A stretch of 24,108 nucleotides of DNA from assembly GCA_016280345.1 (NCBI GenBank), contig JAEEGN010000253.1:1-24108 (forward strand), written 5' to 3'. The position numbers and the translations under genes are program-made. Below, piece by piece: positions 8,341 through 15,199 of this stretch (positions are counted from its first letter, which is position 1; every line of letters begins with the position of its first letter). Under the pieces are notes generated by a model that was not told the DNA's origin, did no database searches, and was given only the letters and a program-made list of their open reading frames with translations. Source of the DNA: Selenomonadaceae bacterium (GTDB lineage: Bacteria; Bacillota; Negativicutes; Selenomonadales; Selenomonadaceae).

Positions 8341-8358
8341 AAAAGCGGACAAATCCGC
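8341..8358 (-). terminator. Possible weak terminator after the YbjN-like gene
   Basis: GCGGA (8345-8349) pairs with TCCGC (8354-8358) over a 4-nt loop, followed on the minus strand by TTTT (8341-8344). Short stem; located about 40 bp after the stop codon. Confidence 0.35.
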
Positions 8359-8394
8359 GAGCCGCAAGGACGCGATGCGCCGGTCAAAGCGAGG

Positions 8395-8826
8395 TCAGCC
8401 CCAGACGGAGCGCATGATTTCCTTGTAAGATTCGTTCAAGTGCTGGATGATGACGTCGAACATGGCGTACACCATCGAGCCGGTGTCCTCCCCTTCGTCG
8501 GAGAGCAGGCAAACGTCCAGCACCAGCGCGCCGGTGTCGTCCACGTAATACTTGAAGGCCTTGAACTGCTTGTTGTAGCCGTTGATGAGCCGCAGCACCG
8601 CCGTTTCGTTCTCCTCCGACGGCAGCTTGGGCGCGATGAGCACCCGCAGCAATCCGTAAACGCTGGTATCGAAGAGCAGCAGCGTGGGCAGCTTGTTGCC
8701 GTTGATGTCGATCTGGGATCGGAACAGCACCGTGTCCCACTTGTCCTTTGTCTCCTCCACCTGGAAGGCGTTTCTGATCTCCCGTTCGTCGAGGAACGCC
8801 TGGAATTTCTCCGCTTTCTTGTTCAC
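8395..8826 (-). CDS. YbjN-domain-like protein, function unknown
   Basis: A 143-aa soluble protein with no signal peptide or membrane segment. The layout resembles YbjN (PF10722) proteins: an N-terminal helix (KAEKFQAFLDERE), beta strands around WDTVLFRSQIDINGNKLPTLLLFD, then INGYNKQFKAFKYYVDDTGALVLDVCLL and a C-terminal helix (MVYAMFDVIIQHLNESYKEIMRS). YbjN-like folds resemble secretion chaperones, and E. coli YbjN affects motility and stress, but no role can be assigned here. The start is GTG (8824-8826) with GGGAGG 9 bases upstream; no ATG fits as well. It lies between the chemoreceptor and an outer-membrane protein, with its own -10 box. Confidence 0.75.
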   Translation of the reverse strand: MNKKAEKFQAFLDEREIRNAFQVEETKDKWDTVLFRSQIDINGNKLPTLLLFDTSVYGLLRVLIAPKLPSEENETAVLRLINGYNKQFKAFKYYVDDTGALVLDVCLLSDEGEDTGSMVYAMFDVIIQHLNESYKEIMRSVWG

Positions 8827-8888
8827 TTGCCGATGCCTCCCGCGGGAACGAACCGGGGTTTTCCGGAAGTTCCCTGATTTTTCCCTTC

Positions 8889-8917
8889 ATTATAGCCGAA
8901 ACGACGGGAAAAGAAAA
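8889..8917 (-). promoter_or_regulatory. Probable promoter of the YbjN-like gene
   Basis: A perfect TATAAT (8889-8894) on the minus strand, 63 bp before the start codon. The -35 region (TTTTCT, 8912-8917, at 17 bp) is poor, so the promoter may be weak or activated. Confidence 0.5.
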
Positions 8918-8960
8918 GAGTGAAGGCGTTTTTTTGATGCAACCGGGTTCCGGGGCAATG

Positions 8961-9001
8961 AAAAACGCCGCTGGTGCCATCGCGGCCCCAACGGCGTTTT
9001 T
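8961..9001 (-). terminator. Terminator after the outer-membrane barrel gene
   Basis: 10-bp stem AAAAACGCCG (8961-8970) with CGGCGTTTTT (8992-9001), giving a T-run on either strand. It lies 8 bp past the barrel gene's stop and upstream of the YbjN-like promoter. Confidence 0.85.
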
Positions 9002-9009
9002 GCCATGCG

Positions 9010-10320
9010 CTAAAACGAAGCGTGCAGCAGGAAGTGGAGGCGGGTGGTGCTGACGCGTTCGCCGGCGATGCGCCGCTCCAGTGGGAACCCCAGCGTCAGC
9101 GTGGCGTGGATGTCCCGCGTGTTGTAAGACAGGCCGAGACCGGTGCCCAGCATCATCGTCTCCCGGGACGGGGCGCTGTCGCCGTAAACGCGGCCGTAGT
9201 CCACGAAGGTGAAGGCGGAAAACCGGCCGTCCTTCGAGAGGGGTACCTGGTATTCCAGACCGGCGGCCAGACCGTGGTCGCCGGAGATCAGGGCGTTCCT
9301 GTAACCGCGGACGCTGGCCTCGCCGCCGATGTAAAAGCGCTCCAGCGACGCCAGCCTTTCCTCACCGGAGATCTGGCCGCTGAGTCGCGCTTTCAGCATT
9401 TGCCCGTGGGCATAGCGTTTGCGGTAGATCGCCTGCAGGCGGTACTTGGCGTAGTGCTGGTGGCCGTGGGCCAGGGTGGAGGCGCTGCCGAGGACGGCCT
9501 CGTGGCGGTGGTAGAGCAGGCTGCTGTCCCCGTAATGGGCAAAGGAGATATGCGGCGTGAAGCGGTTGTACCGGCTCCGCAATACCTGAGCGCGCGTGCC
9601 GAGGCGCGGCAGATGGTCCATGTCACTGTTCTGCCGGGTGAAGTCATAGGCGAGGCCGATTTCGATGCGCCGGTCCCGGTCGGCCGCCAAGGGATAGCGC
9701 AGGTCCAGCCCCGCTGACCAGGAGAAGCCGTGGTTGCCGAAAGCGCGTCCCTTTTTGCCGATGACTTCGCTGGCGCTGGTGAGGTAGGAGAGGTCAAGGA
9801 CGGCGCCGCTCTTGCCCAGGGGCGCGCTGTAGAAGGTGTTGATGGCGTTGCTGCCCTTCGAGTGCATATAGAGTGTCGACAGGCGGTCAAGGCGGCCGGT
9901 GAGGTCGCGGTTCGTGTAGAAGATGCCTTCACGCCAGATCCCCGTGGCGTCGAAGCCGTCGTTGTCCACGTGAACGCTGAATTGCTGCGTTGGCGGCGGT
10001 CCCTGCGTCGGCCGTTTGCCTGCCGGGGGCGCGGGCAGCGTTCCGCCAGGCTGTCCCGCGGGCGGGGCGCCCGGGGGGCGACGGCGCCTGGCCTGATCCG
10101 CCATCATCTGCTCCCAGACACGTACCCAATCCATCACTTCACGGGCGCGAACGATCTGGAGCCCCGCTTTCTCCGAAGCGTCGGTACTCTGGATGGCAGC
10201 TTCCGTCAGCGACCGGACCATCGGCGGCGGAAAAGACGGGGCCGCCCGGGCAGCCCCGTTCAATGCCAGCAGCGCCAGAAAGAGCGATAATCTGAAAATC
10301 CGTTGCCCGTTCTTTTTCAT
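9010..10320 (-). CDS. TpsB/ShlB-like outer-membrane beta-barrel protein lacking a POTRA domain
   Basis: 436 aa. Residues 1-26 are a signal peptide (hydrophobic LSLFLALLAL, ARA cleavage site). Residues about 33-80 look helical; 81-112 are Pro/Gly-rich. From about 113 to the end is a beta-barrel of the ShlB/FhaC (TpsB) family: FSVHVDNDGFDATG opens it, FYIGGEASVRGY (329-340) is the conserved VRGY loop motif, FVDYGRVYG (372-380) is a second family motif, and it ends in a C-terminal phenylalanine (LHFLLHASF), the BAM insertion signal. Typical TpsB proteins have a POTRA domain of about 75 aa or more before the barrel; none is seen, though helix-plus-linker recalls the FhaC plug helix. No TpsA partner is nearby. 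It starts 60 bp after rubrerythrin with no terminator or clear promoter between. Confidence 0.85.
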   Translation of the reverse strand: MKKNGQRIFRLSLFLALLALNGAARAAPSFPPPMVRSLTEAAIQSTDASEKAGLQIVRAREVMDWVRVWEQMMADQARRRRPPGAPPAGQPGGTLPAPPAGKRPTQGPPPTQQFSVHVDNDGFDATGIWREGIFYTNRDLTGRLDRLSTLYMHSKGSNAINTFYSAPLGKSGAVLDLSYLTSASEVIGKKGRAFGNHGFSWSAGLDLRYPLAADRDRRIEIGLAYDFTRQNSDMDHLPRLGTRAQVLRSRYNRFTPHISFAHYGDSSLLYHRHEAVLGSASTLAHGHQHYAKYRLQAIYRKRYAHGQMLKARLSGQISGEERLASLERFYIGGEASVRGYRNALISGDHGLAAGLEYQVPLSKDGRFSAFTFVDYGRVYGDSAPSRETMMLGTGLGLSYNTRDIHATLTLGFPLERRIAGERVSTTRLHFLLHASF

Positions 10321-10380
10321 TCCCGTCTCATTCCTTTGCCATTCACGCTGTGTACCGTACAGGAAAGGTCTGGCGAAAAA

Positions 10381-10953
10381 TCAGAGATCCTCGTTGTGAA
10401 TCGCGAAGAAGGAACGCGGATGACCGCAGACAGGACATTCCTGCGGGGCTTCCACCGACTCCGCCACGAAGCCGCAGTTGCCGCACATCCAGAGCCGCTT
10501 CTCACCGCGCTTGAACAGCTTGTCGTTCTCCACGTTCGCCAGCAGCAGGCGGTACTGCTTCTCGTGGCGCTTCTCGATTTCCGCCACCCGGTCGAACAGG
10601 AAGGCGATGGCCTCGAAGCCCTCTTCCCGGGCCTTCTTGGCGAAAGACGGGTACATGCTGGTCCACTCGTCGTTCTCTCCCTCGGCCGCCATCTTCAGGT
10701 GCTCGGCCGTCGTCTTCTTGAGGTCGCCCAGAAGCCAGAACCAGATCTTCGCGTGGGCCCGCTCCTGCGCCGCTGTCTCGTCAAGGACCTCGGCAATCCG
10801 GCGGGACATCTTCGGGTCCTTCTCCGCCTCCCGCGCGAACAGGGTGTACTTCACATGGGCCTGGGATTCGCCGGCGAACGCCGCCTTGATGTTCTTCTCC
10901 GTTTCCGTGCCGGCCAGCCGCTTCATCTCTTCCATCACTTTGTTTTCGTCCAT
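10381..10953 (-). CDS. rbr: Rubrerythrin
   Basis: A cytoplasmic non-heme diiron peroxidase that removes hydrogen peroxide in anaerobes. 190 aa: ferritin-like four-helix diiron domain, residues about 5-145, with ERAH (64-67) and EKRH (127-130) ligand motifs and an earlier glutamate in AFAGESQAHVKY; then a C-terminal rubredoxin-like iron site with Cys157, Cys160, Cys173 and Cys176 (WMCGNCG and CPVCGHP). The chosen ATG at 10951-10953 has GAGGAGG 9 bases upstream. An open frame extends further upstream to 11286 but would run through the tRNA gene and promoter, so it is not coding. Own promoter; the barrel gene may be co-transcribed downstream. Confidence 0.96.
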   Translation of the reverse strand: MDENKVMEEMKRLAGTETEKNIKAAFAGESQAHVKYTLFAREAEKDPKMSRRIAEVLDETAAQERAHAKIWFWLLGDLKKTTAEHLKMAAEGENDEWTSMYPSFAKKAREEGFEAIAFLFDRVAEIEKRHEKQYRLLLANVENDKLFKRGEKRLWMCGNCGFVAESVEAPQECPVCGHPRSFFAIHNEDL

Positions 10954-10983
10954 CGTTTTCTGCCTCCTCGTCATGTTTTTTCC

Positions 10984-11008
10984 GGGCGCCGTTTTCCGGT
11001 CGGCGCCC
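10984..11008 (-). promoter_or_regulatory. Hairpin in the rubrerythrin 5' leader
   Basis: Perfect 8-bp GC stem GGGCGCCG (10984-10991) with CGGCGCCC (11001-11008), 9-nt loop, located between the promoter and ribosome site. On the minus strand it is followed by GGAAAAAAC, so it is not a terminator for rbr. Role unknown. Confidence 0.5.
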
Positions 11009-11019
11009 CTTCTTTCTTT

Positions 11020-11049
11020 ATGATAGCATATCTGCGGGAAGGGTTTCAA
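11020..11049 (-). promoter_or_regulatory. Sigma-70 promoter of rubrerythrin
   Basis: TTGAAA (11044-11049), 18-bp spacer, TATCAT (11020-11025) on the minus strand, directly downstream of the tRNA terminator. No PerR-type box was recognised. Confidence 0.7.
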
Positions 11050-11066
11050 TACCGCCCCGGGAAAAT

Positions 11067-11098
11067 AAAAAAAGCCCTGAGGAAAAACCTCAAGGCTT
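11067..11098 (-). terminator. Terminator of tRNA-Ala
   Basis: Stem AAGCC/GGCTT plus TGAGG/CCTCA with one C-A mismatch (11072-11082 with 11088-11098), AAAAA loop, then seven T on the minus strand (11067-11073). Confidence 0.88.
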
Positions 11099-11107
11099 GA
11101 TTCGCGG

Positions 11108-11183
11108 TGGTGGAGACGAGGGGGATCGAACCCCTGACCTCCTGCATGCCATGCAGGCGCTCTCCCAGCTGAGCTACGCCCCC
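11108..11183 (-). tRNA. tRNA-Ala, anticodon GGC
   Basis: 76 nt on the minus strand from GGGGGCGTAGCTCAGCTGGG to an encoded CCA end. The 7-bp acceptor stem GGGGGCG/CGTCTCC contains two G-U pairs. The anticodon arm is CCTGC-ATGGCAT-GCAGG, so the anticodon is GGC (alanine GCC/GCU codons). The T arm contains GGTTCGATCCCC. It stands alone between its own promoter and terminator. Confidence 0.97.
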
Positions 11184-11217
11184 GCAATATGCCCGGCGTC
11201 ACAGCCCGGCAAAAAAT

Positions 11218-11246
11218 AGTATAGCGCGGTTGCGTGAATAATGCAA
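11218..11246 (-). promoter_or_regulatory. Promoter of tRNA-Ala
   Basis: TTGCAT (11241-11246), 17-bp spacer, TATACT (11218-11223) on the minus strand, 35 bp before the mature tRNA 5' end. Confidence 0.7.
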
Positions 11247-11267
11247 GCATTTTTTGAAAAAAAGGGC

Positions 11268-11308
11268 AAAAAACCGTCCGAAGCATATCGCCGCTGCCAA
11301 TCGGAACG
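11268..11308 (-). terminator. Terminator of the substrate-binding lipoprotein gene
   Basis: On the minus strand, GCTTCGGAC-type 3' arm (11274-11282) pairs with the bases right after the stop codon (CGTTCCGA region, 11300-11307) with one bulge, followed by six T (11268-11273). Confidence 0.65.
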
Positions 11309-12481
11309 TCAGATATACTTCTTCACGAAGTTCTCGACTTCGGTGCGGTGCTCGTGGATGAACTGGGGATCATCGCCGATCAGCGTCCTGGCCCACTCGG
11401 TCAGCGGCTGGTCACCCTCTGCCGGCGCGATGGTCGGGTTGGCGGAGTAGGTGCCCATATCCTGACGCCAGGGGAGGAAACCCTCCTCCGTCAGCAGGTA
11501 TTCGATGAAGAGCCTGGCCGCCGCCGGATGCTTGGCGCCGCTGACCATCAGCACGAACTCGGGGTAGTAGAACCCGGCAAAGGGCTGCACGTTGTCCACG
11601 ACGCCCACGGCGAGGTCCTTCGTCTTGGCGTAGCGGATCTTCGAGTAGTTGAGGAGGCCGGTGCCGCGCTGGCCCTGGCCCCTGACGCCGATGGACTGGA
11701 GCATCGAGGTGTCGCTGGAGCCCATCATGACGCCGTTGGAGAACACCATCCGTATCCACTCGTAACCGGCGTTCGGCGTCGTCAGCTCGAGTTTCTTGTG
11801 GTAGCGATCCTCGTAGGCTTGCGCCAGCTTCTCCGCCACGTCCGGCTTCGTCAGCATTGTCAGGAAATCGGCGTTGACGCCTTCCTGCAACGGACTCTTG
11901 AACAGGAACCGGCCCTTCCATTCCGGCTCGGTGAGCTGCCAGAGATTCGTGAGCGGCGGGGCGTCGTGAAAGGTTTCGTCGTTATAGACGAATACCTTGT
12001 TCATATAGGCGAAGACCATTGGCCGCTGGCCCTCCGGCGGAACGACGTCCAGCATGGGAGCCGGCACGTAGTTCTGCACGAAGCCGTTGGCCAACAAATC
12101 GCCCCAGACGCGGCCGGAGTCCTGGCAGATGACGACGTCCGCCCGGGGTGTCTTGGCGCGGGCTTCGTTGGCGACCCGGTCAATGAGCTCTATGTCCTTC
12201 AGCCGGGCGGTTTCTACATGAATGCCGTATTTCTTTTCGAAGCCTTCGGCAGCCTTGGAGATGCGGCTGGTGATGGAATAGACCACCAGCTTCCCTTCCT
12301 TCTGCGCTTCCGGAATCAGGGTCTCGCCCTTTTCGCTCTTGACTTGTTGGATGACGTCCAGGCGTCCCCGATTCTCCGGGGCTTCCGCTGTTTTTTTGCC
12401 GCTCTCTCCGCCACCGCAGCCGGCGATGGCGAGCGCCGTAAGCCCGGCCAGGAGCAGGGCGGCCGCTTTCTTTTTCCACAT
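11309..12481 (-). CDS. ABC-transporter substrate-binding lipoprotein, iron(III)/Fbp-like family
   Basis: 390 aa. MWKKKAAALLLAGLTALAIA is a lipoprotein signal and the lipobox ends at Cys22 (IAGC), so the protein is lipid-anchored outside the cytoplasmic membrane. The body resembles family-1/6 periplasmic binding proteins of the ferric-ion type: GKLVVYSITSRISKAAEGFEKKYGI, ADVVICQDSGRVWGDLLANGF, and the late block HPAAARLFIEYLLTEEGFLPWRQDMGTYSANPTI. The ligand is not certain. No permease or ATPase gene adjoins it, so it is an orphan. The ATG at 12479-12481 was chosen because AGGAGA lies 6 bases upstream and it places the signal peptide at the start; a longer frame to 12577 has no such signal. 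No clear promoter found in the 195 bp upstream. Confidence 0.85.
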   Translation of the reverse strand: MWKKKAAALLLAGLTALAIAGCGGGESGKKTAEAPENRGRLDVIQQVKSEKGETLIPEAQKEGKLVVYSITSRISKAAEGFEKKYGIHVETARLKDIELIDRVANEARAKTPRADVVICQDSGRVWGDLLANGFVQNYVPAPMLDVVPPEGQRPMVFAYMNKVFVYNDETFHDAPPLTNLWQLTEPEWKGRFLFKSPLQEGVNADFLTMLTKPDVAEKLAQAYEDRYHKKLELTTPNAGYEWIRMVFSNGVMMGSSDTSMLQSIGVRGQGQRGTGLLNYSKIRYAKTKDLAVGVVDNVQPFAGFYYPEFVLMVSGAKHPAAARLFIEYLLTEEGFLPWRQDMGTYSANPTIAPAEGDQPLTEWARTLIGDDPQFIHEHRTEVENFVKKYI

Positions 12482-12616
12482 GATGGTTCTCCTGTTTCCG
12501 GCGCTTTTCTCGAAAAAGGATGGGCGCCTGTCGTTTTCCTGCCTGCTTTTTGATTTCATCGCCGCCGTCCCGCGCAAGGGAAGAATCCCTGCCGGAACCG
12601 CCCGGAGAACGGTGAA

Positions 12617-12660
12617 AGCGCCGCCCGGCCGCCGGCCAAAGCCGGAAACGGAGCGGCGCT
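12617..12660 (-). terminator. Hairpin after rfbB, possible terminator
   Basis: AGCGCCGC (12617-12624) pairs with GCGGCGCT (12653-12660) around a GC-rich internal stem-loop. Only TTTC follows on the minus strand, so termination efficiency is doubtful. Confidence 0.5.
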
Positions 12661-12676
12661 GCCGTATGCGTTCCGG

Positions 12677-13705
12677 CTACAGCGCTTCGCGGTGGCCGTA
12701 CATTTTCTCGTAGTATTGCTGGTAGTCGCCGCTGATGATGTGTTCCCACCAGGGGCGGTGGGCCAGATACCATTCGATCGTTCGCTGGATGCCGTCCTCG
12801 AATTTCGTCGCCGGCGTCCAGCCGAGAGCGGTCTGGATTTTCGCCGGGTCAATGGCGTAGCGCCGGTCATGGCCCTTGCGGTCGGTGACGTGCTCGATGA
12901 GGCTCTCCGGCTTGCCCAGGGCTTTCAGGATGATCTTCACCACGTCGATGTTGCGGCGCTCGTTGTGGCCGCCGATGTTGAAGACGTCGCCGGGTTTGCC
13001 CTGCCGCAGGATGAGGTCGATGGCGGCGCAGTGGTCCTCGACGTAGAGCCAGTCCCGGACGTTCTCGCCGGCACCGTAAACCGGCAGCTTCTTGTCCGCC
13101 AGGGCGTTCACGATCATCAGCGGGATGAGCTTTTCTGGGAAGTGGTAGGGACCGTAGTTGTTCGAGCAGCGGGAGATGCTGGCGGGCAGGCCGTAGGTGC
13201 GATGATAGGCCATGACCAGGAGGTCCGCCGAGGCCTTCGAGGCGGAGTAGGGGCTGGAGGTATGGAGCGGCGTGTCCTCGGTAAAGAAGAGGTCGGGCCG
13301 GTCCAGCGGCAGGTCACCGTAAACCTCGTCGGTGGAGACCTGATGATAGCGGGTGATGCCGTACTTGCGGCAGGCGTCCATCAGGACGCCGGTGCCCAGA
13401 ACGTTGGTGCGCAGGAAGATGTCCGGCTGCTCGATGGAACGGTCCACATGGCTTTCCGCGGCGAAGTTCACCACGATGTCGGGTTTCTCGTGTTCAAACA
13501 GCGATTCCACCGCCGCCCGGTCGGCGATGTCGCCGCGGATGAATTTGAAATTCGGGTTCTGCTGCGCCTCGGCCAATGTCTCAAGGTTGCCGGCGTAGGT
13601 CAGGGCGTCGTAACAGAGGACGGTGTCCTCCGGGTGGTGCGCCAGCTCGTAATAGACGAAGTTGCCGCCGATGAAGCCGGCGCCGCCGGTCACAACGATT
13701 TTCAT
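12677..13705 (-). CDS. rfbB: dTDP-glucose 4,6-dehydratase
   Basis: Converts dTDP-glucose to dTDP-4-dehydro-6-deoxyglucose with bound NAD, the second step to dTDP-rhamnose and related deoxysugars for surface polysaccharide. 342 aa, an extended short-chain dehydrogenase: TGGAGFIG (6-13) binds NAD, STDEVYG (124-130) carries the catalytic Thr-Asp-Glu, and YSASK (153-157) the Tyr/Lys pair. The ATG at 13703-13705 overlaps the rfbC stop by one base (TGATG) and has GAGGAGAT upstream; a TTG one codon earlier is in frame but less likely. Last gene of the corA-rfbA-rfbC-rfbB set. Confidence 0.96.
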   Translation of the reverse strand: MKIVVTGGAGFIGGNFVYYELAHHPEDTVLCYDALTYAGNLETLAEAQQNPNFKFIRGDIADRAAVESLFEHEKPDIVVNFAAESHVDRSIEQPDIFLRTNVLGTGVLMDACRKYGITRYHQVSTDEVYGDLPLDRPDLFFTEDTPLHTSSPYSASKASADLLVMAYHRTYGLPASISRCSNNYGPYHFPEKLIPLMIVNALADKKLPVYGAGENVRDWLYVEDHCAAIDLILRQGKPGDVFNIGGHNERRNIDVVKIILKALGKPESLIEHVTDRKGHDRRYAIDPAKIQTALGWTPATKFEDGIQRTIEWYLAHRPWWEHIISGDYQQYYEKMYGHREAL

Positions 13706-14271
13706 CAACGCATCTCCTCATAGGTGAAGTTCAGCTCGGTGCGCTCGGAGAGCAGCGGCGCGTTCCGATCCTTGTCGGAGAGCGAGACCGGCTCCATGCC
13801 CCAGTCCACGCCGATGGCCGGGTCGTCCCAGCGGATGTTGCCGTCGCACTCCGGGGCGTAGTAGTTGTCAGCCTTGTACTGGACCTCCACGTCGTCGGTC
13901 AGGGTGATGAAGCCGTGGGCAAAGCCGCGGGGAATGAAGAGCTGCTTCTTGTTGTCGGCGGAGAGTTTCACGCCCACCCATTGCGCGTACTGCGGCGAGC
14001 CCCGGCGGATGTCCACCGCCACGTCGAAAATCTCGCCCCGGGTGCAGCGGAGCAGCTTGGCCTGGCACATGGGATTGAGCTGGTAGTGCAGCCCCCGCAG
14101 CGTGCCTTTCTGGGCCGAGAAGGACTGGTTGTCCTGCACGAAATCGACGCGGATGCCGCCCGCTTCGAGCTTCTTCTTCGACCAGCTCTCCATGAACCAG
14201 CCCCGGGCGTCGCCGAAGACCTGCGGGGTGACGACGTAAACGCCTTTGAGTTTCGTCTCCTGGATATCCAA
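13705..14271 (-). CDS. rfbC: dTDP-4-dehydrorhamnose 3,5-epimerase
   Basis: Epimerises dTDP-4-dehydro-6-deoxyglucose at C3 and C5 to dTDP-4-dehydrorhamnose. 188 aa cupin, normal length, with DNQSFSAQKGTLRGLHYQ (catalytic His62), VAVDIRRGSPQYAQW, and the FIPRGFAHGFITL and VQYKADNYYAPECDGNIRWDDPAIGVDW blocks (Tyr132 the expected second catalytic residue). The start is TTG (14269-14271), with GGGAG 8 bases upstream; no ATG or GTG fits the conserved N-terminus. Follows rfbA by 32 bp and overlaps rfbB by one base. Confidence 0.95.
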   Translation of the reverse strand: MDIQETKLKGVYVVTPQVFGDARGWFMESWSKKKLEAGGIRVDFVQDNQSFSAQKGTLRGLHYQLNPMCQAKLLRCTRGEIFDVAVDIRRGSPQYAQWVGVKLSADNKKQLFIPRGFAHGFITLTDDVEVQYKADNYYAPECDGNIRWDDPAIGVDWGMEPVSLSDKDRNAPLLSERTELNFTYEEMR

Positions 14272-14303
14272 AATTATCGCTCCCTGTCTGTATTCTCTGC
14301 GTT

Positions 14304-15182
14304 TTATTTCCGTTCTTCCACGAGCTGCAGCAGGTATTGCCCGTATTCGTTCTTCTTCAGCGGCTCCGCCAACTTTTGGAGTTGGGCCGCGTCGATGAGG
14401 CCCTGCCGGTAGGCAATTTCCTCGATGCAGGAAATCTTGAGCCCCTGCCGGGCCTGAATCGTCTGCACGAAGGCCGCCGCCTGGAGCAGCGACTCGTGGG
14501 TGCCGGTGTCGAGCCAGGCGTAACCGCGGCGCATCTTCTCCACCCGCAGCTTGCCCGCCGCCAGATAGGCCCGGTTCACGTCGGTGATCTCCAGCTCGCC
14601 CCGGGGCGAGGGCTTCACGTCCTTGGCGATGGCCACGATGTCCTTGTCGTAGAAATAGAGGCCGGTGACGGCGTAGTTCGAGCGCGGCTTTGCCGGCTTT
14701 TCCTCCAGTGACAGGGCCTGCCCGTCGGCGTCAAACTCCACTACGCCGTATCGCTCCGGATCCCGCACGTAGTAGGCGAAGACCGTAGCCCCGTCGTCCT
14801 GGGCCGCCGCCCGTTTCGTCGCCCCCGGCAGCGCCGCGCCGTAGAAGATGTTGTCCCCCAGCACCAGCGCGCAGCCCTCGCCGCCGATGAAGTCCTCGCC
14901 GATCAGGAAGGCCTGCGCCAGCCCGTCGGGACTTGGCTGCACCGCGTAGGAAATGGAAATGCCCCATTGGCTGCCGTCCTCCAGTAAGGCCCGGAAATTC
15001 CCGATGTCGTGGGGTGTCGTGATGACCAGGATGTCGTCGATGCCGGACAACATCAGCGTGGACAGCGGATAATAGATCATGGGCTTGTCGTAGATCGGCA
15101 TGAGCTGCTTCGAGACGACCTTCGTCAGGGGGTAAAGCCGCGTGCCGGAGCCGCCCGCCAGGATGATGCCTTTCTTTATCAT
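14304..15182 (-). CDS. rfbA: Glucose-1-phosphate thymidylyltransferase
   Basis: Makes dTDP-glucose from dTTP and glucose-1-phosphate, first step of the dTDP-deoxysugar pathway. 292 aa, as in E. coli RmlA. Nucleotide-binding GIILAGGSGTRLYPLT (5-20), KQLMPIYDKPMIYYPLS, and the metal/product site VLGDNIFYG; EEKPAKPRSNYAVTGLYFYD is another family block, and the C-terminal KISCIEEIAYRQGLI completes it. The ATG has AGGTGA 4 bases upstream. It lies 17 bp after corA with no terminator between, so co-transcription with corA is likely. The reductase gene rfbD is absent from this cluster. Confidence 0.97.
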   Translation of the reverse strand: MIKKGIILAGGSGTRLYPLTKVVSKQLMPIYDKPMIYYPLSTLMLSGIDDILVITTPHDIGNFRALLEDGSQWGISISYAVQPSPDGLAQAFLIGEDFIGGEGCALVLGDNIFYGAALPGATKRAAAQDDGATVFAYYVRDPERYGVVEFDADGQALSLEEKPAKPRSNYAVTGLYFYDKDIVAIAKDVKPSPRGELEITDVNRAYLAAGKLRVEKMRRGYAWLDTGTHESLLQAAAFVQTIQARQGLKISCIEEIAYRQGLIDAAQLQKLAEPLKKNEYGQYLLQLVEERK

Positions 15183-15199
15183 GTGTTCACCTGCTTGTT

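Noticed and set aside
10954..11286. Upstream extension of the rubrerythrin frame (to 11286)
   Set aside because: It would translate the rbr promoter, a terminator and tRNA-Ala; the ATG at 10953 has a proper ribosome site and the family N-terminus.
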